Below are positions 16,010 to 24,821 of a stretch of 64,000 nt of DNA, in pieces. Position 1 is the first letter of the stretch. Each line of letters begins with the position of its first letter. The stretch is from the NCBI GenBank assembly GCA_900541055.1, contig UQHZ01000001.1:1-64000 (forward strand), in the 5' to 3' direction. The notes below the pieces were generated by a model. It was not told the origin of the DNA. It made no database searches and saw nothing but the letters and a program-made list of their open reading frames with translations. A program made the translations under genes and the position numbers. Source of the DNA: an uncultured Collinsella sp. (lineage in GTDB: Bacteria > Actinomycetota > Coriobacteriia > Coriobacteriales > Coriobacteriaceae).

Positions 16010-16109
16010 TGGGACGATCCTTAGAGCTGTAGCGCGCCATGAGTGACGTGGCGAAGTGGATCATCCTGTCTTTCGAGTACTAAGCAGAATTCCCTGTCTC
16101 TGAGCAATG

Positions 16110-16255
16110 ATTAGTGCGCATTTGTGCGTATTTGCGTGCGTAGGATTGCGCGACAATGCGTGTATATGCGCCATCTGCGGCTCCATTTTGACCGTTTAGC
16201 GGTAATATACGCAGAAGTACGCACATACACGCGTATTTGTGCGAATATTGAGCTG
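16110..16255 (+). promoter_or_regulatory. Clustered TGCG/CGCA half-sites, likely operator of the oxidoreductase-deoR operon
   Basis: Repeated half-sites in direct and inverted order (TGCGCATTTGTGCGTATTTG, then GCGTGCGTAG, and further on ACGCAGAAGTACGCACATAC followed by ACGCGTATTTGTGCG) sit within 180 bases upstream of the operon start at 16294. The operon encodes its own DeoR-type repressor, so autoregulation through these sites is likely. A -10-like TAATAT lies at about 16203. Confidence 0.5.
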
Positions 16256-16293
16256 TCAGAAATGAAAGACTTTTCACGACGCAGGAGGCGCTC

Positions 16294-17373
16294 ATGGCAG
16301 ATTCCAAGCAGGTTCCACTCGACTCCGCGGCAGCCGCAAAGGCAGCGTTCGCTTCGGTCCAGGACAAGCCGTTTCCTAACGACATCTTTACGGCACCCGA
16401 GCTTCGCTGGGCTGTGATCGGTTGCGGCGTTATCGCCAACCAAATGGCCCAGTCCCTCGCTCTGGCCGGCCGCAAGCTCGCAGGTGTCGCCAACCGTACG
16501 CTTTCCAAGGCTCAGGCTTTTGCCGAGCAGTATGGCGTCGAGAAGGTGTACGAGACGGTTGAGGACCTCTACGCCGATCCGGACATCGACGCTGTCTATA
16601 TCACCACGCCGCACAACACGCATATCACCTATCTGCGTGCCGCGCTGGCCGCCGGCAAGCACGTGCTCTGCGAGAAGGCCATTACCCTCAACTCCGCCGA
16701 GCTCGACGAGGCACGTGCCATCGCCGACGAGCACAACGTGGTCCTTATGGACGCCACCACGGTGCTTCACATGCCGTTGTATCAGGAGCTGCGCCGTCGC
16801 ATGGACGCGGGCGACTTTGGCCGCATGAACCTCGCCCAGCTCAACTTTGGCAGCTATAAGGAGTACGGTGACCTGACCAACCGCTTCTACAACCGTAGTC
16901 TTGCCGGCGGCGCCATGCTCGACATTGGCGTGTATGCGCTCTCCGTCATGCGCCTGTTTATGGCCAGCCAACCCGCCGAGGTCGTGTCTCTGGGCAATAC
17001 CTGCGAGACTGGCGTTGACGTCTCGGGTGGCATTGTCTGCCGTAACGCCGAGCAGCAGCTGGGCGTCGTGAGCCTTACGCTCCACTCCAAGCAGCCCAAG
17101 CGCTCGGTTACCAGCTTCGATAAGTGCTATATCGAGGTCAACGAATATCCGCGTGCCGACCATGCGACCATCGTGTGGACTGCGGACGGTCACCGTGAGG
17201 AGGTCCACGCTGGCACCGAGGCATACGCTCTGTGCTACGAGATGGCCGACCTGGAGAAGGCCGTTGCCGGCGATGATTCGAAGCGCGAGCTTCTGGACTA
17301 TGCTTCTGATGTTATGGAGCTGATGACCAAGCTCCGCGCCGACTGGGGAGTCGTGTACCCCGAGGAGGAGTAA
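16294..17373 (+). CDS. Gfo/Idh/MocA-family oxidoreductase
   Basis: The 359-residue product has the NAD(P)-binding Rossmann start WAVIGCGVIANQMAQ (about 34-48) and the conserved CEKAITLN lysine block (about 128-135), whose Lys is the usual catalytic base. GGAMLDIGVYAL follows in the C-terminal domain. Family members oxidise or reduce sugars, inositols and related polyols; the substrate is unknown here. GGAGG five bases before the ATG fixes the start. The deoR gene follows three bases after its stop, so both form an operon. Confidence 0.9.
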   Translation: MADSKQVPLDSAAAAKAAFASVQDKPFPNDIFTAPELRWAVIGCGVIANQMAQSLALAGRKLAGVANRTLSKAQAFAEQYGVEKVYETVEDLYADPDIDAVYITTPHNTHITYLRAALAAGKHVLCEKAITLNSAELDEARAIADEHNVVLMDATTVLHMPLYQELRRRMDAGDFGRMNLAQLNFGSYKEYGDLTNRFYNRSLAGGAMLDIGVYALSVMRLFMASQPAEVVSLGNTCETGVDVSGGIVCRNAEQQLGVVSLTLHSKQPKRSVTSFDKCYIEVNEYPRADHATIVWTADGHREEVHAGTEAYALCYEMADLEKAVAGDDSKRELLDYASDVMELMTKLRADWGVVYPEEE

Positions 17374-17376
17374 GCG

Positions 17377-18123
17377 ATGCTTGCGGAAGATAGACTCAAC
17401 GCGATTGTGTCGATGGTGCAGCAGGCCGGCTCGGTTACCGTGCCGGAGCTTGCTGAAGCCCTGAGCGTGACACCGTCCACCATTCGGCGCGACCTGCAGA
17501 CGCTCGACCGCGCACACCGTATCGCCAAGGTACACGGAGGCGCGACGAGTCTGGAGCGCGCGCACGTGACGCGCGACCTGACGATCGGCGAGCGCAGCGA
17601 TCTTCATAACGACGACAAGGAGCGTATCTGCGCCCGCGCGGCGGCACTGGTGGAGCCCGAGAGCTTTGTGTACATCGATTCGGGCTCAACGACGCTCAAG
17701 CTCATTGAGCATCTTCCGCGCCTTGAGGGTGTCACCTATGTGACCGATTCCGTGCTCCATGCTCAGCATCTCGCCCTGCGCGGCATGCACACCGTTGTGC
17801 TGGGCGGCGAGCTCAAGCCCGAGACCGAGGCACTCGTCGGTCCCGATGCCTTGGCAACTCTGGACCGCTATAACTTCAACTGCGGCTTTTGGGGTTCCAA
17901 TGGCATCGCCGCCGAGCAAGGTCTCACCACTCCGGATATCGAGGAAGCGCAGGTCAAGCGTATCTCGATGCGCCACACGGCCAAACGCTTCGTAATCTCG
18001 GACGCCAGTAAATTTGGCATGGTGGCGCCCGTCAAGTTCGCGGACTTCCGCGATGCAACGATCATCACTGCGGGCGAGGTGCCCGCCAAGTACCAGTCGA
18101 TGGACAACGTCATCACGGTCTAG
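17377..18123 (+). CDS. DeoR-family transcriptional regulator
   Basis: A 248-residue repressor with the typical DeoR helix-turn-helix (RLNAIVSMVQQAGSVTVPEL to TIRRDLQTL, residues 6-43) and a sugar-phosphate-binding C-terminal domain showing IDSGSTTLKLIEHL and FWGSNGIA. DeoR proteins usually sense a phosphorylated sugar made by the pathway they control. It is the second gene of the oxidoreductase operon and probably binds the half-sites at 16110-16255. The usual effector-loop residues are present. Confidence 0.9.
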   Translation: MLAEDRLNAIVSMVQQAGSVTVPELAEALSVTPSTIRRDLQTLDRAHRIAKVHGGATSLERAHVTRDLTIGERSDLHNDDKERICARAAALVEPESFVYIDSGSTTLKLIEHLPRLEGVTYVTDSVLHAQHLALRGMHTVVLGGELKPETEALVGPDALATLDRYNFNCGFWGSNGIAAEQGLTTPDIEEAQVKRISMRHTAKRFVISDASKFGMVAPVKFADFRDATIITAGEVPAKYQSMDNVITV

Positions 18124-18139
18124 CGATGGGACAAGGCCA

Positions 18140-18178
18140 AAACCACCACAAAGGTGCCTGTCCCCATTGTGGTGGTTT
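18140..18178. terminator. Shared terminator between deoR-type gene and rluA-type gene
   Basis: A perfect 12-bp stem, AAACCACCACAA (18140-18151) with TTGTGGTGGTTT (18167-18178), lies between two convergent genes. The loop contains CTGTCCCC, the same core found in other small palindromes of this window. The right arm reaches into the rluA stop codon. Confidence 0.7.
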
Positions 18179-18836
18179 AGGGCTCCCAGGGGCAGGGGGC
18201 ATCGATGTGGATGTGCTCGCCGGTTACGGGATGCGTAAAGGACACGCTGTGGGCATGGAGCATCAGGCCGCAGGGACGCGGCGTGCCGTAGAGCTCGTCG
18301 CCCACCAGGGGATGACGCTCGCTCGCCAGATGCACGCGGATCTGGTGTTTGCGGCCGGTGAGCAGTTCGACATCGATATACGAGCGCGTGGGCAGGCCAC
18401 GACGGCTCTTAAGACGCTTGAGCACCTTCACGCGCGTCTGAGACGGCTTACCGCTGGCGCCGACGCGCATCTTTCGACTGTCGTGACGGTCGCGGGCGAT
18501 GGGCTTGTCGATGAGCTTTTCGTTCCAGTCGATCTTGCCCTCGGCGAGCGCCAGGTAGTGCTTTTCGAAAGCGTGGTCGATGACCATCTGATCAAAGGCG
18601 GGCTGCGTTTGCTTGTCGAGCGAGAACAGCACCACGCCGGTGGTGTCGCGGTCCAGGCGGTTGAGCGGCTGCATGTCGGTCGCGGCAAAGCCGTCGCCCA
18701 TCGCCAGCAGCAGATCGCTGGCGTAGTCGGTGAGCGTGCGCTCGCCGGTGCCGTCACCGTGTACGATCATGCCGGCGGGTTTGTCGATGGCCATGAGCCA
18801 GGCATCGCAGTAGAGGACTTGAGGTTCTTCGTTCAC
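18177..18836 (-). CDS. RluA-family RNA pseudouridine synthase
   Basis: These enzymes isomerise specific uridines in rRNA or tRNA. The 219-residue product starts with the IDKPAGMIVHG block, has the catalytic NRLDRDTTG (about 59-67, Asp as nucleophile) and ends with GRKHQIRVHLASERHPLVGDELYG. The motif normally reads HRLDxxTSG; here Asn replaces the first His, a variation I have seen in subgroups but which is unusual. No S4 domain is present. The gene lies 15 bases after the U32 gene on the same strand. Confidence 0.87.
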   Translation of the reverse strand: MNEEPQVLYCDAWLMAIDKPAGMIVHGDGTGERTLTDYASDLLLAMGDGFAATDMQPLNRLDRDTTGVVLFSLDKQTQPAFDQMVIDHAFEKHYLALAEGKIDWNEKLIDKPIARDRHDSRKMRVGASGKPSQTRVKVLKRLKSRRGLPTRSYIDVELLTGRKHQIRVHLASERHPLVGDELYGTPRPCGLMLHAHSVSFTHPVTGEHIHIDAPCPWEP

Positions 18837-18851
18837 GTGTAAGCCTTTCGG

Positions 18852-21347
18852 TTAACTGATTCCCACAAACATGCAGCCCGAGGTGGCACCGCGTAGGCGG
18901 GCGGCCGGCTTGCGGCCGGCTTGCGCGGCCTCGACGGCGCGACGAACGCGGGCGACGGCACGGCCCACCTCATCCGTCTCGAGCAGCGTTCCGTCTACCA
19001 TGAGACGACGCACGCCGGCATCGAGCAGTTGAGGGACCTGCGGCGTGAGGTCGATGGGGTAGGCATCGTACAGGCGAGAGCGGCCGTGGATGTCGGTTCG
19101 GACGGGCATGACCTTTCCGTCGATATTCTTGAGCGAGAGCTTGCGGGCACGCAGGCGGCAGTTGGCACAATCGTGGATGCAGCCGTTGGCAACCTGCAGA
19201 ATGCAATGCTCGCTTGTCATGACACGCGGGCGGCCAAAGACGGTGATGCCCAGAGCAGCGGGCGCGGCGGCGCCGAGCGAGACAATCTCGTCGAGCGTGA
19301 TCTCGGGCGAGAGCCAAAACGCACCGGCGCCGCGCTCGGCAAGCGCCTCCATGCAGGGCGTGTTGTGCACCGGCAGGCAAGAGCGAATCTCGGCTGTGGC
19401 GCCGGCCTGCGCGGCTACGGCGAGCTCGGAGATATTGCCGACGGCGACGGTGGCTCCAGCATTGATCCACGGGTCGACGCGCTCGTGGTCGACGGCGCGG
19501 CAGACCTCGTCGAGTACGGGCACGATGCCCTGCTCAAATGCATCGGCGGGGGAGAGCTCGGCCGCATCGAGCGCGTCGGTGGTCATGTAGATGCGCGTTG
19601 CACCCTCCGCGCGCGCTGCCTCGGCGGCTTCGAGCGAGGTGACGGTGGCGCAGATTTGCGGCTCATCGCGGTAGTGCTCGGGCGCGGGGCGGGAATCACT
19701 GGTAACAATCGCCGGCAGCTCGAGCGTGCGGGCGCGCTCATCATACGGTGCCAGAATGGCCTCCTCGAGCGCCTTGCAGGCGGCGGCGCGCACCTTGTGC
19801 ACAGCGGAGAAGCCCATACCGCAGCCGGCGTCGAGCGAAACGTCAAAGCTCGCTGCCTCAAAGGGCGAGGAGCCCATGCGGCCCACATGCTCAACCAGGT
19901 CTGTCGCCTCAACGGCGCGGGTCTTGGCAGCCTCGACGGTAAAGCCCGTGGCCGTGGCCGCAAGCGAAGGATCATCGCAGCAGGTGAGTGTGACAGTAAA
20001 CGGCTCGCCCAGGCGCGCCACGACGGACACATCAACAGCTCGGCGGCGCAGCACATCGCGCTTGAGCGCGGCGCCGGCGGCGTCGATGGCACGCTGGCTG
20101 CGGATGACGCGCACGCGGCAGCCCTCGGGCATGCTGCGGGGCACGCGGCACTCGATAACATCGCCCGCGGCGGCATCATCGGCGGCAATGGTGGTCAGGA
20201 ACTGGTCAAACTCGTTATCGTGGCGAAGCTCCAGCAGGTCGCCCTTGCCCACGGGCTCAAACAGCTCAATGCGGGCGATGGCGGCGCGGCGACGGCGGTC
20301 GTCGGGCTTGAGCCCGCGCACATCGCGGTTGGCCGGGCGGCTGCCCAGCACCGTGCCCACGATCTGGCCGCGGTTGTTGGAGCGCTCGTAGCTCATCATC
20401 TCGTCGCCCGAGGTACCGTCTTGGTAGGCATGCGTAAAGTCGCGGTTGAAGCAGCGCTTGAGCTGGCGCTGGCGGGCGGCTTCCTCGTCCTTGGCAACGG
20501 TGGCTCCGGATAGCATGTCGTCAATTTCGTGACGATACACATCAACGATGGAGTACACGTAATCGGGCGCTTTCATGCGGCCCTCGAGCTTGAGCGATGC
20601 GGCGCCGGCGTCATACAGACGGCGAACGAGCTGTGAGGTGTTGGTGTCACGCGGGCATAGCGCGCGCTCGCGACCGGCAGGGGAGAGCGCGCGGCCGTTC
20701 TCGTCGGTCAGCTCGTAAGGCAGGCGACAGGGCTGAGCGCACATGCCGCGGTTGGCCGAGCGGCCCGCCATGGCAAAGCTCGACAGCAGGCACAGACCCG
20801 AGTAGCAAAAGCAGATGGCGCCGTGGCTAAAGACCTCAAGGTCCACATCGGGCGCGGCATCGTGAATGGCGGCAATCTCGTCGATGGAAAGCTCGCGCGA
20901 GAGGGTCACGCGGTCGGCGCCCTGCTCGCGGCACCAGATAGTCCCACGGTCATCGTGGATGTTCGCTTGGGTCGAGATATGTGTCCCGATGCCGGGCATG
21001 GTGCGTTTGACCTCAAAGAACAGGCCCCAGTCCTGGATAATGAAGGCATCGGCGCCCAGCGTGGAGCAGCGATGGATAAGTTGCAACGCATCGCCCATCT
21101 CGGACTGCTTGATGACGATGTTGACCGTGACGTAGACGCGCGACCCGGCCAGGTGCGCAGCACGGCAGGCCTGCTCAAAGGCCTCGTCGGTAAAGTTGGT
21201 GGCTTTGCGGCGGGCGTTGAAGCTTCCCATGCCGCAGTAGATGGCGTCTGCCCCGGCAGCGAGTGCGGCGGCAAAGGGCTCCGGGCCTCCGGCGGGGGCC
21301 AAGAGCTCGGGTCTGCGGTTGGTGGTTCGACTGGCGGTTGCGGTCAT
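18852..21347 (-). CDS. Peptidase U32 family protein (RlhA/YhbU type)
   Basis: The 831-residue product has the U32 signature around EVFSHGAICFCYSGLCLLSS (about 173-192) and the Cys-rich NRGMCAQPCRLPYEL. A DUF3656-like middle and a C-terminal second U32-like portion with a further Cys cluster (CILQVANGCIHDCANCRLRA) follow. E. coli RlhA, of the same family, hydroxylates 23S rRNA and is about 650 residues, so this one is longer. The paired Cys clusters suggest an Fe-S site. It is followed by the pseudouridine synthase, consistent with an RNA-modification operon. Substrate inferred only. Confidence 0.82.
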   Translation of the reverse strand: MTATASRTTNRRPELLAPAGGPEPFAAALAAGADAIYCGMGSFNARRKATNFTDEAFEQACRAAHLAGSRVYVTVNIVIKQSEMGDALQLIHRCSTLGADAFIIQDWGLFFEVKRTMPGIGTHISTQANIHDDRGTIWCREQGADRVTLSRELSIDEIAAIHDAAPDVDLEVFSHGAICFCYSGLCLLSSFAMAGRSANRGMCAQPCRLPYELTDENGRALSPAGRERALCPRDTNTSQLVRRLYDAGAASLKLEGRMKAPDYVYSIVDVYRHEIDDMLSGATVAKDEEAARQRQLKRCFNRDFTHAYQDGTSGDEMMSYERSNNRGQIVGTVLGSRPANRDVRGLKPDDRRRRAAIARIELFEPVGKGDLLELRHDNEFDQFLTTIAADDAAAGDVIECRVPRSMPEGCRVRVIRSQRAIDAAGAALKRDVLRRRAVDVSVVARLGEPFTVTLTCCDDPSLAATATGFTVEAAKTRAVEATDLVEHVGRMGSSPFEAASFDVSLDAGCGMGFSAVHKVRAAACKALEEAILAPYDERARTLELPAIVTSDSRPAPEHYRDEPQICATVTSLEAAEAARAEGATRIYMTTDALDAAELSPADAFEQGIVPVLDEVCRAVDHERVDPWINAGATVAVGNISELAVAAQAGATAEIRSCLPVHNTPCMEALAERGAGAFWLSPEITLDEIVSLGAAAPAALGITVFGRPRVMTSEHCILQVANGCIHDCANCRLRARKLSLKNIDGKVMPVRTDIHGRSRLYDAYPIDLTPQVPQLLDAGVRRLMVDGTLLETDEVGRAVARVRRAVEAAQAGRKPAARLRGATSGCMFVGIS

Positions 21348-21725
21348 ATCCTGCCTTTCAAAATGCTCAGATATTCAAAAGTATAGTGGTGCTGTTGCGG
21401 CAGACGAGCCCTGTGGCCCAAGCAGGATAAAGTCTTCAGCAGCCCTTGCAGCAAAAATGATCCGTTTCCCTCTGTCCCCTATGAATCACCTGATCCGATG
21501 GGAACGGAGGGAAACGGATCATTTTGAGCTTCACCGTCCGTTCGTGCCGTTCAGCGGCCGACAGGCGCCGTTGGGCGATAAAATATTCTCGCAGGGTGAT
21601 AATAATCTTGCATCGCGCGGAAACCTTGGGTACTATCCCAAATCAAGCGCGGTGTTCAGACCGAATTGTGCCTCCCGGTGTGAACGCCGCGCTCACGCTC
21701 TCTATCTGATCGTAAGGAGAAAACC
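21348..21725. other. Intergenic region holding a palindrome and the ridA promoter region
   Basis: No gene is seen in these 378 bases between divergent genes. It holds the long inverted repeat at 21454-21525 and, nearer ridA, an AT-rich part (about 21577-21615) likely to carry its promoter. AAGGAG precedes the ridA start. Confidence 0.6.
21454..21525. repeat. 19-bp perfect inverted repeat, copy A
   Basis: Left arm 21454-21472 (AAAATGATCCGTTTCCCTC) is the exact reverse complement of 21507-21525. The left arm and the following GTCCCC recur, 25 of 26 bases, as a single arm at 22185-22210. It lies between divergent genes, so a terminator role is unlikely; a REP-like element fits better. Confidence 0.75.
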
Positions 21726-22103
21726 ATGAGCAAGACCGTCGTGTCTTCCGATAACGCACCCGCAGCCATCGGCCCGTATTCCCCCGGCATCCAGACCGGC
21801 AACATGGTGTTCCTGTCTGGCCAGCTGGGCATCGACCCCGCAACCGGCAAGATGCCCGAGGGCGTCGAAGCCCAGGCTAAGCAGTCCCTTGCTAACGTCG
21901 AGGCCCTGCTGACCGCTGCCGGCGCCACCTTTGCCGATGTCGTCAAGACCACGGTCTACCTGGCCGACATCGCCGACTTCGCTGCCGTGAACGAGATCTA
22001 CGCCTCCAAGTTCGAGGCTCCGTTCCCCGCGCGCAGCGCTTTCCAGGTTGCCGCTCTTCCGGCCGGCGGTCTGGTCGAGATCGAGGTCGTCGCCGCTCTC
22101 TAA
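21726..22103 (+). CDS. ridA: RidA-family deaminase
   Basis: RidA hydrolyses reactive enamine/imine products of PLP enzymes such as 2-aminoacrylate. The 125-residue product matches the family along its length: IGPYSPGIQTGNMVFLSGQL, the AxNVEALLTAAG helix, and FPARSAFQVAALPAGGLVEI with the catalytic Arg (residue about 104). DpaL at 41787 makes aminoacrylate from diaminopropionate, so RidA would be a sensible partner of the purine cluster that begins next door; the link is inference. A terminator follows. Confidence 0.93.
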   Translation: MSKTVVSSDNAPAAIGPYSPGIQTGNMVFLSGQLGIDPATGKMPEGVEAQAKQSLANVEALLTAAGATFADVVKTTVYLADIADFAAVNEIYASKFEAPFPARSAFQVAALPAGGLVEIEVVAAL

Positions 22104-22138
22104 GACGTTGGCAACAACTAAACATGACATGCAAAAAG

Positions 22139-22177
22139 ACCCTGTAGTGCGAGCTGCAGGGTTCTTTTGTCAAGCGA
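22139..22177 (+). terminator. Terminator after ridA
   Basis: CCCTGTAG and CTGCAGGG arms around TGCGAG, followed by TTCTTTTG, 36 bases after the ridA stop. The stem has one G-U pair. Confidence 0.8.
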
Positions 22178-22184
22178 TGTGACA

Positions 22185-22210
22185 AAAATGATCCGTTTCC
22201 CTCCGTCCCC
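22185..22210. repeat. Single-arm copy of the 21454 repeat
   Basis: 25 of 26 bases match 21454-21479, including the GTCCCC end, but the opposing arm is missing. It sits 13 bases from the stop codon of the minus-strand regulator gene. Confidence 0.7.
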
Positions 22211-22222
22211 AAGGGTTAACGT

Positions 22223-22885
22223 TTAGCCTTCCTTGCGGACTTTTTGCAGGTAGCGGTAGACGCTGGGCTCCGAGATGCCCAGCGCGGTGGCGGCACAGGC
22301 CACGGCGCCCTTGAGCATGAACACCCCGTTGCCGTTGAGGTGGCGAATGACGTCCACGCGGTCGCTCTGGCCAAGTGACGCTACATCCAGCCCGCGCGCG
22401 CTCAGCAGCTCGGCAATGCTGCGGTCGATGAGCTCCTGTGTAGACTCCGAAAGGCTTTCGACCTCGATAGACGCGGGCTCTGCCTGTCTAGGCGCAGCGT
22501 CGAAGCACGCCATGAGCTGCTGCGCCATGGCGTTGATGGAACGGACCGTGGAAAGATCGGTGTTGACGCAGAGCATACCGACAATCTCGTCATTCTCGCG
22601 GATAAAGTACGTCGCCGACTCCAACGTCTTGCCACCGGCACCGCGCCCCTCGTAGCCCGTAATAAACGGCAGGTCGCGATACTTGGCGTCGTACATGATC
22701 TTGAGCGCCAGATCGGTGGCGGGACCGCCGACCTTACGGCCGCTTACGATGCCGTTGCGAATATCGACGATGGCGTGGTCGGGATCCGAGAAATCGTGCA
22801 GCACGATTTCGCTGTTTTTGCCAAGTATCTGCTCCAGGAAATCGACCATCGGCAAAAAACGACGTACGGTCTCGTTCACGGGCAA
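22223..22885 (-). CDS. YheO/DauR-like PAS-HTH regulator, copy 1
   Basis: The 220-residue product has a YheO-type PAS-like domain (VDFLEQILGKNSEIVLHDFS at about 14-33, NGIVSGRKVGGPAT) and a C-terminal HTH ending ALGISEPSVYRYLQKVRKEG. Relatives such as DauR regulate amino-acid and purine catabolic genes. It is divergent from the NCS2 permease gene with 345 bases between, the usual setting for a pathway regulator. A second protein of this family at 40856 sits at the other half of the purine cluster. The effector is unknown. Confidence 0.82.
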   Translation of the reverse strand: MPVNETVRRFLPMVDFLEQILGKNSEIVLHDFSDPDHAIVDIRNGIVSGRKVGGPATDLALKIMYDAKYRDLPFITGYEGRGAGGKTLESATYFIRENDEIVGMLCVNTDLSTVRSINAMAQQLMACFDAAPRQAEPASIEVESLSESTQELIDRSIAELLSARGLDVASLGQSDRVDVIRHLNGNGVFMLKGAVACAATALGISEPSVYRYLQKVRKEG

Positions 22886-23230
22886 CTCCTTTGGGTTCTA
22901 TCGAAGTGTTCATAACAATTTTTTATCATGGTAACACGCTGCTCATCATCTCGTATATCCGCAGGTACATTGCGTAATACAGACGAACGGTAGGAATTTG
23001 GCGGTAAACGGTTGACCAAAAGAAAAGTTAGATGTTATTTTGACCAGACACTTTCCTGACCTGCGGAAATGCGTTATCTCAGCTGAAGAATAGTCTGATA
23101 ACAAAAAATTATTATTGAGAATGAGAATCATCTTTAATACGATAAGCAACGAAGGCACAACCTCAACCCCGCACTGCGTCACAATAGAGCGTTAGATGCG
23201 AAAACAACTACTTCGAGGATTGGTGGTCAA
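22886..23230. promoter_or_regulatory. Divergent control region between regulator and purine permease
   Basis: This AT-rich 345-base gap serves both genes. For the permease, TTGAGA (about 23115) and TACGAT 17 bases on form a plausible -35/-10 pair. GTTATC...GATAAC (23071-23102) is an imperfect operator-like pair. GAGAATGAGAATCAT within the promoter resembles a Fur box but nothing nearby handles iron. No reading frame looks real. Confidence 0.5.
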
Positions 23231-24625
23231 ATGACCCAGGAGACGGTTACGAACGGCACTGAAGCCCTGTTCACTCGCGAAGGCATGCCGCCCGTTAAGG
23301 AAATGATCCCGTGTGCCCTTCAGCACGTACTGGCATCGTTTGCCGGCATCATTACACCGGCGGTCATCATGGCCGGCGTCTACGGCTTTAATAGCCAGCA
23401 GAGCACCGACATCATTCAGGTTGCGCTCATTCTTTCGGCAATCGACACGGCCCTTCAGGCCTTCGCTCCCTTCCGTCGCATTGGCGGCGGCCTGCCCATC
23501 GTCATGGGCGTTTCGTTCGCGTTCCTGCCGGCCCTTCAGGCCATGGGCGCCTCGGGCTTTAGCTTTGGCGCGCTGCTGGGCGGCGAGATCGTCGGCGGCG
23601 CCGTTGCGGTCCTCTTTGGTCTGGCCTACAGCAAGATCAAGTGGCTGTTCCCGCCCGTCGTGACCGGTACGGTCATCTTCTCCATTGGCGTCTCTCTCTA
23701 TCCCACGGCCGTCAAGTACATGGCCGGTGGCATGGGCACGCCGCTGTGGGGCACCCCGCAGGCCTGGTGCGTCGCTCTTATCACCTTCGCCGTGGTCTTT
23801 GCGCTCGCCAACTTTGGCAAGGGCACGCTCAAGCTGGGATCTGTGTTCTTTGGCATGATCGTTGGCATGATCGTCTCCATCCCCTTTGGCATGATCGACT
23901 TCTCCAGCGTCGCTACCGCCCAGGTCTTCGCCCTTCCCAAGCTCATGCCCTACGCGCTCGAGTTTGATCCCGAGGTCTGCATTACCCTCGCTGTCGTGTT
24001 CCCCATGGTCGCCATCCAGGTTATCGGTGACGTTTCCGCCGCCTGCCTGGGCTCCATCGACCGTATGCCCACCGAGCGCGAGCTCTCCGGCGCTATTGTG
24101 TCCCAGGGCCTCACCTCTATGGTCGGCGGCCTGCTGGGCGGTCTTCCCACCAGCGCCCTTGGCCAGAACGTGGGCATCATCTGCTCCAACAAGGTCGTCA
24201 ACAAGTGGGTTTTTGTGATCATCGCGGCCGTCTTTGCCATCGCCGGCCTGTTCCCGCAGCTCTCTGCCGTCCTTTCCGCCATCCCGCAGCCCGTCATCGG
24301 CGGCGCGACCGTCGGCGTCTTTGGCACCATCACCATGAACGGTGTGCGCATGTTCACCCGCGAGGGCCTCACGCAGCGCACCACCACCATCGTCGGCACC
24401 TCGGTCGTCTTTGGCCTGGGTATCTGGATGGCCAGCGGTTGCCTTGCCGGCGAGGGTATGCCCACCTGGGTGTCCACCGTCATCGGCTCCAACGCCGTGA
24501 CCCCCACCGCTCTTATGGCTATCGTCCTTAACCTGATCCTTCCGCAGACGCCGGTCGTGGCTCAGCATATCGATGCCGCCAAGGATGCCGCTGTGGATCT
24601 GGTCCTGCCCGAGAGCAAGAAGTAA
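23231..24625 (+). CDS. NCS2-family purine permease (xanthine/urate type)
   Basis: A 464-residue membrane protein with about 12-14 hydrophobic segments. It shows ALQHVLASFAGIITPAV in the first helix (QH motif of NCS2), RIGGGLPIVMGVSFAF, and the signature region SALGQNVGIICSNKVVNK (about 311-328). Xanthine and urate carriers of this family use a proton or sodium gradient. Because it heads ssnA-ygfK-xdhD, the substrate is most likely xanthine or urate; uracil cannot be ruled out by eye. Its promoter region faces the YheO-like regulator. Confidence 0.88.
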   Translation: MTQETVTNGTEALFTREGMPPVKEMIPCALQHVLASFAGIITPAVIMAGVYGFNSQQSTDIIQVALILSAIDTALQAFAPFRRIGGGLPIVMGVSFAFLPALQAMGASGFSFGALLGGEIVGGAVAVLFGLAYSKIKWLFPPVVTGTVIFSIGVSLYPTAVKYMAGGMGTPLWGTPQAWCVALITFAVVFALANFGKGTLKLGSVFFGMIVGMIVSIPFGMIDFSSVATAQVFALPKLMPYALEFDPEVCITLAVVFPMVAIQVIGDVSAACLGSIDRMPTERELSGAIVSQGLTSMVGGLLGGLPTSALGQNVGIICSNKVVNKWVFVIIAAVFAIAGLFPQLSAVLSAIPQPVIGGATVGVFGTITMNGVRMFTREGLTQRTTTIVGTSVVFGLGIWMASGCLAGEGMPTWVSTVIGSNAVTPTALMAIVLNLILPQTPVVAQHIDAAKDAAVDLVLPESKK

Positions 24626-24821
24626 CCAATTCGGTGCTATTCGCCGGCGGGCGCATCGCCTCGTCCGCCGGCGCCATGCGGCGCCAAGCCGCACTTCAAA
24701 GGGCTTGTCCCTTTGGTGAAGCGTTGACGGGAGAGGGCCCGTTTCCGGTGTAGGCCGGCGCTTCGCACTTCCGCCATGTCAGAGGTGTCAAACCCCGCCT
24801 CTGATGTTGAAGGGAGCATTT
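24626..24821 (+). other. Hairpin-rich spacer between permease gene and ssnA
   Basis: Several stems can form: CGCCGGCGG/CCGCCGGCG (24651-24682), CTTCAAAGGG/CCCTTTGGTGAAG (about 24694-24722) and TCAGAGG/CCTCTGA (24779-24804). None has a T-tract. The spacing is long for an operon, so RNA processing, attenuation or a riboswitch are possible, but I do not recognise a known purine-riboswitch core. Confidence 0.4.

Noticed and set aside
18921..20513. 530-codon plus-strand frame inside the U32 gene
   Set aside because: Antisense shadow; the minus-strand frame has clear U32 motifs.
23110..23135. Fur box before the purine permease gene
   Set aside because: GAGAATGAGAATCAT resembles one, but no iron-related gene is near and the match is partial; left as a remark only.
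24626..24821. Purine riboswitch before ssnA
   Set aside because: Several stems exist, but the conserved purine-aptamer core sequences are not present.
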